The notes beneath the pieces were generated by a model that had not been told where the DNA came from, did not search any database, and saw only the letters and a list, made by a program, of their open reading frames with translations. Of a stretch of 64,000 bases of DNA, positions 46,328 to 55,489 are shown in pieces. Numbering within the stretch: position 1 is the first letter of the stretch; the number at the start of each line of letters is the position of its first letter. The stretch spans positions 26,936 through 90,935 of the forward strand of contig NZ_PPDL01000014.1 of NCBI RefSeq assembly GCF_002994655.1, written 5' to 3'. This stretch comes from Corynebacterium sp. 13CS0277 (GTDB lineage: Bacteria > Actinomycetota > Actinomycetes > Mycobacteriales > Mycobacteriaceae). Position numbers and translations under genes: made by a program.

Positions 46328-48184
46328 CTACATGGTGCGGATGGGGAACTTGGTGGCGAGCGCGTTTTGGATGGACTTGACGATGTGGAAGGCGTCGCGG
46401 AGGTGCTCGCGGTCGAGTTTGCTCAAGTCCTTCGGGTCGATGTGGTAGTCGGGGGTGTCGCCGCGGCGGAGTTGGGTGACTTGGTGGCGCAGGGCGATGG
46501 TGCTGAGGAAGTCGAAGGCGTCGCGCAGGTCGGCGGCACCGCGTTCGGAGAGCAGCCCGTGCCCGGCGGCGGCGGTGAGGCGTTCCCGGGTGCCGAGGGC
46601 GGGGACGTCGGCGGCGATGGCGTAGAGGCGGGCCATCTGCACGATGGCGGCGATGCCGCCTTTTTTCACGTCGAGGGTGTGGGCGTAGTCCCCGGAGCGT
46701 TCGACGACGAGGCCGCGGAAGAAGCCGAGTGGGGGTTCGCGGCGGGCGGCGAGCGCGGCGAGGTGGGCGTGGAAGCGGGGCGCGGTGTGTGCTTGGGCGA
46801 CGGCGGCGTGGTGGACCGCCTCCCCGAGGCTCACCGTGCCGGCGATGGGGCGCATGTCGAAGAAGACTTGGGCGGCGAGCAGCGCGTCGGGTTCGGGGGC
46901 GGTGATCCACTGGTGGAAGTGCTGGTGCCACTGGGTGACGGTCATGCGCCAGGCGGGGTTGCTGGCCATCATGTCGCCGGGGCACAGCACTTGGCCGGCG
47001 TGGTCGAGTCCGGTGCACACCCTGCGGGACAGCTCACTGAAGTAGTCGCCGTGGGCGGCCGCATCGAAGCTGTCGTCGAGGATGAGGGCGTTGTCTTGGT
47101 CGCTGGCCAGGCCCATGCCCCGGCGGCCTTGGGAGCCGAGAACGACGAAGGCGTAGGGCACGGGCGCGGGCCCCAGCTCGTCTTCGGCGAGGTGGATCAT
47201 CCGCTTCGCGAGCGCGTCCGCCGCCACGGTGAGCAGGCCGGTGACGTCTTCGGCGCTGGTGCCGCGCTCGACGAAGCGGGCGGCGACCTGCCCCGCGGAG
47301 GAGTACACGGCGGCGAGTTCCTCCGGGGTGCTTCTGCGGGAGAGGTCGGCGGTGAGGTAGATGGGGTCGTGCTGGAGCAGGCGCATGATGTCGGCGCTGG
47401 CGACGATGCCGACCAGCCGCCCCTCGTCGACGACGGGCAGGTGGTGGATGCCGAGTTCCGCCATGGTGAGCATCGCCTCGAAGGCGAGGGTGTCGGGGGT
47501 GGCGGTGCGGGGGCGGGCGGTCATGATGGCGGTGACCGGGAGGGTGACATCCATGTTGTCCGCGACGACGCGGCCGCGCATATCCCGGTCGGTGACGATG
47601 CCGTGCAGCTCGCCGGAGTCGACGACGAGGAGGGAGCTGACGTTGCGTTCCTGCATGGTGCGGGCCGCCTGCTGGATCGTCATCTCGGGGTGGACGTGGG
47701 CGGGCTCGGGGATCATGAACTCCCCCAGCCGGGTGCGCAGCACGTCACTGCCGGGTTCCTGGCGGAGCTGGGTGGCTGCGGCCCGCATGCGCGCCGACTG
47801 GGAGGAGAAGTAGCGGGCCACATCCGCGTGCGCGCCGACGAGTTTTTCCACGTGCGGGCGGGCGAGTGCGATGAGGAGGGTGTCTTCGACGGCCACCATG
47901 TCGTAGCGGCTGATGTTCTCCCCCATGATGGTGGAGTAGCCGAAGCAGCGCCCCTGATCCCGGCGGTCGAGCAGCACCCCGGAGTCGTCCACGATGTCGA
48001 CCGCCCCGGAGCGGATCATGTACAGCTCATCGTTGGGGTTGCCGACGGCGATGATGGTGGTGCCGCGCCGCACATACGACAGGGTCATGTGGTGGGCGAT
48101 GTCGTCGAGGACGTCGCCGGGCAGGTGGCAGAAGGGCTCCACGGTGTCCAGCAGGTGGCGGACTTCTTCAACTTCGACGCTCAT
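46328..48184 (-). CDS. cNMP-binding / CBS / DUF294 nucleotidyltransferase-like protein
   Basis: 618-residue signalling-type protein. Order: cyclic-nucleotide-binding-like domain (about residues 10-125, with [16 protein letters not shown]), a CBS pair (about 155-285, VSSLLVVDSGELHGIVTDRD and IHHLPVVDEGRLVGIVASAD), then a DUF294 putative nucleotidyltransferase (VLGSQGRRGMGLASDQDNALIL) and a C-terminal helical domain. Such proteins bind nucleotides and are thought to regulate partner enzymes by nucleotidyl transfer; the target is unknown. ATG 48184 has AGGA nine bases before it and is preferred to ATG 48193. The DEDDh exonuclease follows in the same operon. Confidence 0.88.
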   Translation of the reverse strand: MSVEVEEVRHLLDTVEPFCHLPGDVLDDIAHHMTLSYVRRGTTIIAVGNPNDELYMIRSGAVDIVDDSGVLLDRRDQGRCFGYSTIMGENISRYDMVAVEDTLLIALARPHVEKLVGAHADVARYFSSQSARMRAAATQLRQEPGSDVLRTRLGEFMIPEPAHVHPEMTIQQAARTMQERNVSSLLVVDSGELHGIVTDRDMRGRVVADNMDVTLPVTAIMTARPRTATPDTLAFEAMLTMAELGIHHLPVVDEGRLVGIVASADIMRLLQHDPIYLTADLSRRSTPEELAAVYSSAGQVAARFVERGTSAEDVTGLLTVAADALAKRMIHLAEDELGPAPVPYAFVVLGSQGRRGMGLASDQDNALILDDSFDAAAHGDYFSELSRRVCTGLDHAGQVLCPGDMMASNPAWRMTVTQWHQHFHQWITAPEPDALLAAQVFFDMRPIAGTVSLGEAVHHAAVAQAHTAPRFHAHLAALAARREPPLGFFRGLVVERSGDYAHTLDVKKGGIAAIVQMARLYAIAADVPALGTRERLTAAAGHGLLSERGAADLRDAFDFLSTIALRHQVTQLRRGDTPDYHIDPKDLSKLDREHLRDAFHIVKSIQNALATKFPIRTM

Positions 48185-48349
48185 GGCACGCATCCTAGCG
48201 TGTGCCGCAGAACATATCTGGCCATTGAACGTAATCCACACCATAGGGGGTAGTGGTGCGGCACCCCCACACCAGCGCCCATCCTTAGCGCAGCCACACC
48301 GAAGTGCGCGTGCTGCCGGTGGGGGTCCCTGCGCGCTAGAGTTCCACCC

Positions 48350-49633
48350 ATGGCACCACACCCCGCCCACGACACCCCCAGCCCCAGCACCCCCGCCCCG
48401 CAGGTCGCGCCGGGAACCCGCCCGCACCCCATCGGCGACTACCGCGTGGCGTGGACCGAGGAGCTGTCCCACGCGGCGCGCCGCATCGCCGCCGCAGGCA
48501 CAGCAGCCGAGGTCCTGCCGCACCCCACAGCCCCTGCGGAATCGGTGCTGCTCGCCGCCGTGGAGGAGTCCATGGTGCCCGCGGGCCACGTGCTCTTCCT
48601 GGAGGCCGGCGGCCGCACCGACCGCTCCAGCCTTGCCGCGGCGACCCTCACACCGCTTGCCGCAGACCCCTCCACCCATGCCGTGGCGATCAGCGTGCCC
48701 GCCGGCTGGGCGGGCGGGGTGCGACTGCTGCCCATCCCCGCCGGGGAAACTCCCCCGCCGGGGCCCGCGCAGCGCCAGTGGTGGCTGAACATCTGCACGC
48801 ACGGCACTCGCCTCGACCTGCGGCCCGCGGGCCCTGCGGTGCGCACCTCGAAGGGAATGGTCACCGCCTTAGGTGCGGTGGAAAGCCCCCTCGACTGCGC
48901 GGCCCTGACCCCCGCAGCAACCACCTGGGTGCCGCACCCGGATGCCGCCGCGCAGGCCGCGCAGGATATCCCCGCGCTCATGGTGAGCACCCGTACGACC
49001 GCATCCGCCGATGCACGCCTCGGGGTGGTCGTCTTCGACGGGCCCCACGGGCTCGCCGCCGGCGTGCCCACCCTCCTCCACGCCGCGGGCGCCGACACCG
49101 TGCTGCTGGTGGACAACGGCCAGCAGATGGAAGTCCGCGCCCACAACCTGTTGGACTCCGAGGAGTTTCTCGACCAGGTGGCGGCCGCCATGGCCGCCCA
49201 CCACACCCCGGGCATGCGGTGGGCGGTCGCAGGCTCCTCCTACGGGGGTCTCGGCGCGGCCCGGCTGGCCGCCCGGCACCCGCATCTCGTGGATGCGGCG
49301 ATCTGCGCCTCCACCCCATGGGCGCGCCTCAACCTCCCCACCCCCGGCCCTGCGGCCACGACAACCCAGGCGCCCCTGGTGGTCATGGTGAAAGGCTCCG
49401 GCGAGTGGCTCTTCCCCCAGGCAGCTCAGACAGCCGCGGCGGAGACGCTGCGCGCCCGGGGCCACCGCGTGGAGGACACCACCTTCCCCGGCGGGCACGA
49501 CATGACCTGGTGGCGGGAAGTCTTCGCCGCCGCCCCGCTGCTGCTGTCCGGCACGCCCACGCTGGCCGAGGCCCGGCGCGCCGCGGCCGCCCGCTACCGG
49601 CACACCACCGACACCCAGTCCGCGCAGCACTAA
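48350..49633 (+). CDS. Fes-like siderophore esterase
   Basis: 427-residue alpha/beta hydrolase of the enterochelin esterase group. The nucleophile lies in AVAGSSYGGLGAARLA, and the C-terminal GGHDMTWWRE matches the GGHxxxWWR motif of Fes. A less conserved N-terminal half includes QRQWWLNIC. Fes enzymes open ferric catecholate siderophores to release iron in the cell; no signal peptide is visible, in agreement. The next four genes encode a siderophore ABC importer. A -10-like TAGAGT (48337-48342) precedes ATG 48350 by seven bases, so the message is probably leaderless. The first 30 residues are Pro/His-rich. Confidence 0.82.
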   Translation: MAPHPAHDTPSPSTPAPQVAPGTRPHPIGDYRVAWTEELSHAARRIAAAGTAAEVLPHPTAPAESVLLAAVEESMVPAGHVLFLEAGGRTDRSSLAAATLTPLAADPSTHAVAISVPAGWAGGVRLLPIPAGETPPPGPAQRQWWLNICTHGTRLDLRPAGPAVRTSKGMVTALGAVESPLDCAALTPAATTWVPHPDAAAQAAQDIPALMVSTRTTASADARLGVVVFDGPHGLAAGVPTLLHAAGADTVLLVDNGQQMEVRAHNLLDSEEFLDQVAAAMAAHHTPGMRWAVAGSSYGGLGAARLAARHPHLVDAAICASTPWARLNLPTPGPAATTTQAPLVVMVKGSGEWLFPQAAQTAAAETLRARGHRVEDTTFPGGHDMTWWREVFAAAPLLLSGTPTLAEARRAAAARYRHTTDTQSAQH

Positions 49634-49671
49634 CCCCGGGGCACGTCACCCCCAGGGGTGGCGCAAACGCA

Positions 49672-49690
49672 TAAGGTCTGCCTAGTCTGT
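49672..49690. promoter_or_regulatory. Candidate DtxR box
   Basis: The 19 bases match 12 positions of the DtxR consensus TTAGGTTAGCCTAACCTAA, including the core AGGT and GCCTA. They cover the predicted -10 (TAGTCT, 49683-49688) of the FecCD permease gene, the expected place for iron-dependent repression. Confidence 0.55.
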
Positions 49691-49694
49691 GCCG

Positions 49695-50720
49695 GTGAAG
49701 TTTTCTCCCCACTCCGTACCCATCCCCCTCGTGCTCATCGTGATGGTGATCGTGCTGGGGATCAGCTGCATCGCCAGCCTCACCGTCGGCTCCCGCGCCA
49801 ACAGCCTTGCCGATGGCCTGCAGTCCATCCTGCCCGGCCTGCGCGACGACGAAGGCGCGGGCGAACTCGCCGTCATCATCCGCACCCTGCGCATCCCCCG
49901 CACCATTGTGGCGGTGCTCGCCGGCATCGCTCTCGGCGCGGCGGGCGCCCTCATGCAGGGCTACACCCGCAACGCCCTGGCGGATCCCGGCATCCTCGGC
50001 ATCAACGCCGGCGGCGCATTCGGCGTCGTCGCCGTCGTGTTCTTCGGGGTGGCGGAAACCCCCGCCGAATACGTGTGGGCCGCGCTCGCCGGCTGCCTGT
50101 GCGCCACACTGGTGGTCTTCGCGGTGAGCTCCACCGGCAAGATGGCGGCGAATCCTTTGTCGGTGATCCTCGCCGGCGTCGCGCTGAGCGCACTGCTCAT
50201 GGCGGTGGTGCACGGCCTGGTGCTCGCCGACTTCAACACCCTGGACACCTTCCGCGCCTGGGCAACTGGCTCGGTTGCGGATCGCGGCTGGCCCGTCATC
50301 CGGGCCGTCGCACCCCTGGCCACCGTCGGCCTCCTGCTGTCCCTGGTGCACGGCCGGGCGCTCAACGCGCTGAGCCTCGGCGGGGACGTCGCCACCTCCC
50401 TCGGCGTGCCGGTCGCCCGCTACCGGGGACTCGGCATGATCACCATCGCCTGCCTGGGCGGTGCTGCGACCGCCGCCGCCGGCCCCATCCACTTCATCGG
50501 GTTGGCCGCCCCGCACATGGTGCGCGGCATCCTCGGCGTCGACTACCGCCTCCTGGTCCCCGCCGCAGCGCTGGTCGGCGGCATCCTCGCCCTGTGGGCA
50601 GACATGCTCGGCCGCTTGATCGCCCGCCCCGGCGAACTAGAAATGGGCCTCGTCCTGGCACTGTTCGGCGTGCCGTTCTTCATCGCTCTCGTGCGCCGTA
50701 ACAAGGTGGTGGCCCTGTAA
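49695..50720 (+). CDS. Ferric siderophore ABC transporter permease (FecCD), 1
   Basis: About 341-residue FecCD-family permease with ten or so membrane segments, importing iron-siderophore complexes. Seen: LRIPRTIVAVLAGIALGAAGALMQGYTRNALADPGILGINAGGAFG and AGPIHFIGLAAPHMVRGILG with the coupling loop. GTG 49695 lies six bases after a -10-like TAGTCT, which suggests a leaderless mRNA; GTG 49689, in the same frame, abuts the -10 itself. A DtxR-like box covers the promoter. The stop overlaps the ATG of the next permease gene (TAATG), so translation is coupled. Confidence 0.92.
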   Translation: MKFSPHSVPIPLVLIVMVIVLGISCIASLTVGSRANSLADGLQSILPGLRDDEGAGELAVIIRTLRIPRTIVAVLAGIALGAAGALMQGYTRNALADPGILGINAGGAFGVVAVVFFGVAETPAEYVWAALAGCLCATLVVFAVSSTGKMAANPLSVILAGVALSALLMAVVHGLVLADFNTLDTFRAWATGSVADRGWPVIRAVAPLATVGLLLSLVHGRALNALSLGGDVATSLGVPVARYRGLGMITIACLGGAATAAAGPIHFIGLAAPHMVRGILGVDYRLLVPAAALVGGILALWADMLGRLIARPGELEMGLVLALFGVPFFIALVRRNKVVAL

Positions 50721-51826
50721 TGACCACGCCACACACCACCCCCACCCCGGACCGCGCCACCACGCAGGCCAACTACACGCCGCGCACGCTCCGGGCGGGC
50801 CGCATGACGATCATCGTCCACCCCCGCACCATCGTCGTCAGCGTCCTCCTCGCCGCCGGCCTCGTCGCGGCCGCCATCTGGGCCATCACCGTCGGCGACT
50901 ACCCGCTGACCCCACACCAGGTCGTCGCCGCCTTCACCGGCGGCGGGGACGACATCTCCCGCACCATCGTGCTGCAGTGGCGCGCCGGGCGCGTGGCCGC
51001 CGGCCTCGCGGTGGGGGCGGCGCTGGGCATGGCAGGGGCGCTCACCCAGTCGGTGGCGCGCAACCCCCTGGCGTCGCCGGACGTGCTGGGGATTTCCTCG
51101 GGCGCGTCGGTGGCGGTCGTCGCCGCCCTCACACTGACGGGGCGGTCGGCGGTGGCGGATGCCGCGCTGAGCAACCTTGGTGTGCCGCTCATCGCCATCG
51201 TCGGCGGGTTGGCCACCGGCATCGTCATGTGGCTGCTCGCGGGGCGCACCTCCCGGGACAACATGCTGCGCCTGGTGCTCACCGGCGTGGCGGTGTCCAT
51301 GTTCCTCTCCGCGGCGACGACGTGGCTGCTGGCCCGCGCGCAGCTTGACCAGGCGGCGGGCGCGAAGCTGTGGCTCACCGGCTCCCTGGTGGCCCGCGAC
51401 TGGGGCGAAGCGATCCCCGCGCTTGTCGTCGTGGCCGTGTGCATCGGCTTCGCCGGCTGGTTGGCGTTCGCCCTGCAGGCGCTGACCCTGGGCCCGGATG
51501 TGGCCCACATGCTGGGGCACAATGTGCGCCGCGCGCAGGGCGCACAACTCGTCGTCGCTGTCGTGCTCACCGCCGTGGCGGTGGCGGCCGCGGGCCCCAT
51601 CGCCTTCGTCGCGTTCGTGTGCCCCCAGATCGCGCTGCGGCTGTGCGGCAGCACCACCCCGCCGCTGGTGCCCTCCGCGCTGGTGGGGGCGCTCCTGCTC
51701 GTCGCCGCCGACGTGGCGGCCCGCACCGCCCTGCCTTGGGAGGTGCCGGTCGGTATCGTCACCGCCGCCGTTGGTGCCCCGGTGCTGTTGGCGCTGGTGA
51801 TCCGCCTCAACCGGAAGACCACGTAA
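50720..51826 (+). CDS. Ferric siderophore ABC transporter permease (FecCD), 2
   Basis: 368-residue FecCD permease forming the heterodimeric channel with the preceding gene product. Seen: LQWRAGRVAAGLAVGAALGMAGALTQSVARNPLASPDVLGISSGAS, GVAVSMFLSAATTWLL and AGPIAFVAFVCPQIALRL. The first 45 residues are a polar cytoplasmic extension. The ATG shares one base with the upstream stop. The ATPase gene follows after 89 bases. Confidence 0.93.
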   Translation: MTTPHTTPTPDRATTQANYTPRTLRAGRMTIIVHPRTIVVSVLLAAGLVAAAIWAITVGDYPLTPHQVVAAFTGGGDDISRTIVLQWRAGRVAAGLAVGAALGMAGALTQSVARNPLASPDVLGISSGASVAVVAALTLTGRSAVADAALSNLGVPLIAIVGGLATGIVMWLLAGRTSRDNMLRLVLTGVAVSMFLSAATTWLLARAQLDQAAGAKLWLTGSLVARDWGEAIPALVVVAVCIGFAGWLAFALQALTLGPDVAHMLGHNVRRAQGAQLVVAVVLTAVAVAAAGPIAFVAFVCPQIALRLCGSTTPPLVPSALVGALLLVAADVAARTALPWEVPVGIVTAAVGAPVLLALVIRLNRKTT

Positions 51827-51915
51827 ACACCGCCCACGCCCAGCCATCCACCCCGGCTCTGTTTTTTCTCTCCCGTTTTGCTCCCCTTGTTCCCGCTTTC
51901 AACGTTTGGCTCCCC

Positions 51916-52791
51916 ATGACTGCTACTCCCCCGCACTCCTCCCACCCCACACCCCAGGCGTCCCCCGCGCCGTCCGCCGCCGCGTCCGCAGCGTCCTCCC
52001 CGCAGGGGGATGTGTTTGTGCTGCGCGGTGTGGAGGCCGGCTACGGCACGCCCATCCTCCACGACGTGCACGTGAACATTCCCCGCGGGGTCCGCACCAC
52101 GCTCATCGGGCCCAACGGGTGCGGTAAGTCCACGCTGCTGAAGACGATGTGCGGGCTGCTGGAGCACAGCGGCGAGGTCGAATTCGAAGGCCAGCTGTTT
52201 GAGTCCTTGGGCCGGAAGGAACGGGCCCGCCGGTTGAGTTTGCTGCCGCAGTCGCCGACCGCACCGGATGGGCTGCGCGTCATGGAGCTCGTGGCCCGGG
52301 GCCGGCACCCCCACCAATCGTGGTTGCAGCAGTTCAGTGCCGCGGACGCGGAGGCCGTGGACCGGGCCCTGGAGGCAACGAACCTGGTGGAGTTCGCCGA
52401 GCGGCCCTTGAGTGAGCTCAGTGGCGGGCAGCGGCAGCGCGCCTGGCTGGCGATGGCCATCGCCCAGGATGCACCGACGGTGCTGCTGGACGAGCCGACG
52501 ACGTACCTGGATCTCACGCACAGCATCGATGTGCTGGAGATGGTGACCACCCTGTGCCGGGAGCAGGGCCGCACCGCAGTCATGGTGCTGCACGACCTCA
52601 ACCTGGCGGTGCGCTACTCCGACCATCTCATCGCAATGCGGCAGGGCCGGGTGGTGGCCGCCGGTACCCCCGAGGAGATCATCACCCCGGAGCTGTTGGC
52701 CGAGGTGTTCGCCCTCGACGCGCACGTCATGACCTGCCCGGTGACCGGCAAACCGCTGATCATCCCGAAGGAACGCAACCGTCGCGCCTAA
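51916..52791 (+). CDS. Ferric siderophore ABC transporter ATP-binding protein (FepC-like)
   Basis: 291-residue ATPase. Seen: Walker A GPNGCGKST, VMELVARGRHPHQ, signature LSGGQRQRAWLAMA, Walker B VLLDEPTTYLD and VLHDLNLAVRY, all characteristic of FepC/FecE proteins. An N-terminal Ser/Pro/Ala-rich stretch of about 30 residues precedes the domain. ATG 51916 begins this stretch; a start nearer the domain is possible. A hairpin terminator (52820-52841) follows, so the receptor gene downstream is probably transcribed from its own promoter. Confidence 0.94.
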   Translation: MTATPPHSSHPTPQASPAPSAAASAASSPQGDVFVLRGVEAGYGTPILHDVHVNIPRGVRTTLIGPNGCGKSTLLKTMCGLLEHSGEVEFEGQLFESLGRKERARRLSLLPQSPTAPDGLRVMELVARGRHPHQSWLQQFSAADAEAVDRALEATNLVEFAERPLSELSGGQRQRAWLAMAIAQDAPTVLLDEPTTYLDLTHSIDVLEMVTTLCREQGRTAVMVLHDLNLAVRYSDHLIAMRQGRVVAAGTPEEIITPELLAEVFALDAHVMTCPVTGKPLIIPKERNRRA

Positions 52792-52819
52792 GACGCGGGC
52801 ACGCACCCGGCGCGGGTGT

Positions 52820-52841
52820 GGTGCCGCACCTCGGCGGCACC
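52820..52841 (+). terminator. Hairpin after the siderophore ATPase gene
   Basis: Arms GGTGCCG and CGGCACC (52820-52826, 52835-52841) about 30 bases after the stop, beside a second GCACCC/GGGTG stem. Confidence 0.55.
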
Positions 52842-53017
52842 CGGGGTGTGACGTGGGGTGTACGCTGCGGCTTTCTTCACATTCTCCCGCGGCTATGGGT
52901 CTCGCGGGGAGGGACGGCGGGGGTAAATCTGCCCTATTGTCACCCCCACACCCCGCAGATATGTGTAGGGTTACAACAGACCGACTTTCCATCCACCTTT
53001 CGGAGGACCTGACTGTT

Positions 53018-54061
53018 ATGACTTCCCGCCGCTTCCGCCTGCGCACGACGGCTGCCATCCTGGGCGCGTCCGCCCTGGCGCTCACGGGCTGCTCCAACTC
53101 GGAGACCGACTCCACCGGTGCCGCGACCTCCACCGCCGCCACCTCCGCCGCAGCCGCCACCCAGGCAGCCGAGGCTTCCTGGCCGCGCACGATCTCCACC
53201 CCGAAGGGCGACGTGGAAATCAAGGAGCAGCCGAAGCGCATCGTCTCCACCGCGGTGACCCTCACCGGCTCCCTGCTGACCATCGACGCCCCGGTCATCG
53301 CGACCGGCGGCGCGAAGGCGGACACCCCGCTGGCTGACTCCGACGGCTTCTTCAAGCAGTGGGCTGAGGTCGCCCACGAGCGCGACGTCAAGCCCCTGTA
53401 CCAGCTCACCCCGAACGCTGAGGCGATCCTCGCCGAGCAGCCGGACCTGGTGATCATGGCCGCCTCCGGCCAGGATTCCGCCGTGGATCTCTACGACCAG
53501 ATTTCCGCCGTGGTGCCGACCATCGTCATCGACTACTCCGATAAGGACTGGCAGGAGATCGCCACCGAGCTGGGCGAGGCCACCGGCCTGGAGGCCAACG
53601 CTGAGCAGGCGATCGCCGACTACAACAAGGAGATCGACGCCATCAAGGCTGACATCGCTCTCCCGGAGCAGCCGACCAGCGCCCTGGTGTACAACCTGAA
53701 GAAGGCCGAGTACAACATCTTCACCAAGGACTCCGCACAGGGCCGCCTGCTGACCTCCCTGGGCTTCACCGTTGCTGAGCCGGATGCGTCCCTCGGCAAC
53801 AACGCCAAGGAAGGCAAGAAGCGCTCCGACATCGTCACCGTCTCCGGCGAGAACCTCTCCCAGGCGCTCAACGGCGAGTCCGTCGTCATCATCGCGGGCG
53901 ATGAGAAGAACGTCACCGCCCTCAAGGAGAACCCGACCCTGGCTGAGGCTCCCTACGTCACCGGCGATCGCGTCTACGACGCCGGCCTGGACTCCTTCCG
54001 CCTGGACTCCTACTCCTCCATCGACATGGCTCGTCGCCTGCAGGAGCAGCTCGCGAAGTAA
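53018..54061 (+). CDS. Ferric siderophore-binding lipoprotein (FepB-like)
   Basis: 347-residue periplasmic-binding-protein-type lipoprotein, family of FepB/FhuD. A signal peptide ends in the lipobox ALTGC (Cys at residue 26), followed by a Ser/Thr/Ala linker. The mature part has EQPKRIVSTAVTLTGSLLTIDAPVIATGG, PNAEAILAEQPDLVIMAA, AVVPTIVIDYSD and GDRVYDAGLDSFRLDSYS. It captures the iron complex for the permease pair encoded upstream. A GGAGGA stretch precedes ATG 53018 by about ten bases. A TAGGGT stretch (52965-52970) could be the -10 box. Confidence 0.92.
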   Translation: MTSRRFRLRTTAAILGASALALTGCSNSETDSTGAATSTAATSAAAATQAAEASWPRTISTPKGDVEIKEQPKRIVSTAVTLTGSLLTIDAPVIATGGAKADTPLADSDGFFKQWAEVAHERDVKPLYQLTPNAEAILAEQPDLVIMAASGQDSAVDLYDQISAVVPTIVIDYSDKDWQEIATELGEATGLEANAEQAIADYNKEIDAIKADIALPEQPTSALVYNLKKAEYNIFTKDSAQGRLLTSLGFTVAEPDASLGNNAKEGKKRSDIVTVSGENLSQALNGESVVIIAGDEKNVTALKENPTLAEAPYVTGDRVYDAGLDSFRLDSYSSIDMARRLQEQLAK

Positions 54062-54109
54062 CGCAACCCCCCTGGTGTGAGAGCGGAAGCCCGCCTCACC
54101 CCGCACCCG

Positions 54110-54151
54110 GCCGCCGCACAGCAACCCCGATGAAGGGCGCTGTGCGGCGGC
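54110..54151 (+). terminator. Terminator of siderophore receptor gene
   Basis: Perfect 13-base arms GCCGCCGCACAGC and GCTGTGCGGCGGC (54110-54122, 54139-54151). Confidence 0.75.
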
Positions 54152-54300
54152 TTGTGTATTGCGCCCTCAATGTGAGGGTTCACAGCTGCCACCCGCCGTC
54201 ACACAATGAAACAGCCCCTGTGTCCACGCCCCGCACGCGATGCGGGTGTGACGCAAAAAAAATGGGGCTACGTGGGGGCGCGCGTGTCTCCAAGAAACAC

Positions 54301-54344
54301 CACCGGCCGCCGGCTCCCCCATCGGTGGGGTCCGGCGGCCGGTG
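54301..54344 (-). terminator. Terminator of leuB
   Basis: Perfect 13-base arms CACCGGCCGCCGG and CCGGCGGCCGGTG (54301-54313, 54332-54344), 21 bases after the leuB stop. Confidence 0.8.
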
Positions 54345-54365
54345 GTAGGTGGCGCGTCTGTGCTG

Positions 54366-55385
54366 TTAGCGGCGCACGGCGGCGGCGATACGATCGCCGA
54401 CCTCGGTGGTGCGGATGGGGCCGTCACCCCGCTGGGCCACGTCCGCCGCCACGGCCTCTTCGATGGCGCGGGCATTGTCCTCGTCGCCGAGGTGGCGCAG
54501 CATCATCGCCGCGGACAAAATCGCGGCCGTCGGGTCGGCGATGCCCTGGCCAGCGATATCCGGCGCGGAGCCGTGGACCGGCTCAAACATGGAGGGGTTG
54601 ACCCCGGTGGCGTCAATGTTGCCGGAGGCCGCCAACCCGATGCCGCCGGTCACCGCACCGGCCAGATCGGTGAGGATGTCACCGAAGAGGTTGTCGGTGA
54701 CGATGACGTCGTAGCGGCCCGGGTCGGTCACCATGTAGATGGTGGCGGCGTCGATGTGGTTGTAGTCGACGGTGACCTCGGGGTACTCGGCGGCCACCTC
54801 GTCGACGGTGCGCTGCCAGAGGGAACCAGCATTGACGAGCACGTTGGTCTTGTGCACCAGGGTCAGGTGCTTGCGGCGGGCCTGCGCGCGGGCGAAGGCG
54901 TCACGGACGACGCGCTCGACACCGTAGCGGGTGTTCTGGGAGACCTCGGACGCCACCTCGTGCGGGGTGCCCTCCCGGAGAGTGCCGCCGTTACCGCAGT
55001 AGAGCCCCTCGGTGCCTTCGCGGACGACGACGAAGTCAATCTCGCCAGGATTGGCCAGCGGGCTCGTGGAGGTCGGGTACAGCTTGCTGGGCCGCAGGTT
55101 GACGTGGTGATCCAGCGCGAAGCGCATCTTCAGCAGCAGGCCACGCTCCAGGATGCCGGGCGGCACCTGGCCGGGGGCACCGATCGCGCCGAGGAGGATG
55201 GCGTCGTGCTCCCGCAGGGAGGCCAGGTCCTCGTCGGTGAGGAGTTCGCCGTTGCGGGTGTAGCGGCGGGCACCCAGGTCGTACTCGGTGGTCTCGATGT
55301 CGTCGCGGACAGCTGCCAGGACCTTGAGTGCTTCGGCGGTGACCTCGGGGCCGATGCCGTCGCCACCAATCACGGCGAGTTTCAT
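54366..55385 (-). CDS. leuB: 3-isopropylmalate dehydrogenase
   Basis: 339-residue LeuB, which oxidises and decarboxylates 3-isopropylmalate in leucine synthesis, after LeuCD. Seen: [75 protein letters not shown] and [21 protein letters not shown]. An AAAGGAG stretch eight bases before ATG 55385 supports the start. A TAGACT -10-like box lies 40 bases upstream, and GGATAAGAC in the leader resembles the region before ltbR. The frame upstream to 55406 adds only seven residues. Confidence 0.96.
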   Translation of the reverse strand: MKLAVIGGDGIGPEVTAEALKVLAAVRDDIETTEYDLGARRYTRNGELLTDEDLASLREHDAILLGAIGAPGQVPPGILERGLLLKMRFALDHHVNLRPSKLYPTSTSPLANPGEIDFVVVREGTEGLYCGNGGTLREGTPHEVASEVSQNTRYGVERVVRDAFARAQARRKHLTLVHKTNVLVNAGSLWQRTVDEVAAEYPEVTVDYNHIDAATIYMVTDPGRYDVIVTDNLFGDILTDLAGAVTGGIGLAASGNIDATGVNPSMFEPVHGSAPDIAGQGIADPTAAILSAAMMLRHLGDEDNARAIEEAVAADVAQRGDGPIRTTEVGDRIAAAVRR

Positions 55386-55489
55386 TCTGTGGACTCCTTT
55401 TCCCATTGGATAAGACGCCGCCTAGTCTAGCAAGCCCACCCACACCGCGCACCAGCATTTCTCCCCCACACCCCCACCCCCGGGGCGAC

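Larger units (their letters stand above)
54062..54365. other. Intergenic region with two terminators
   Basis: About 300 bases between convergent genes. It holds the receptor terminator, a short A-rich stretch (54255-54263) and the leuB terminator. No gene is seen. Confidence 0.5.

Noticed and set aside
52965..52984. Second DtxR box upstream of the siderophore receptor gene
   Set aside because: Best alignment gives only about 9 of 19 consensus matches with a broken core.
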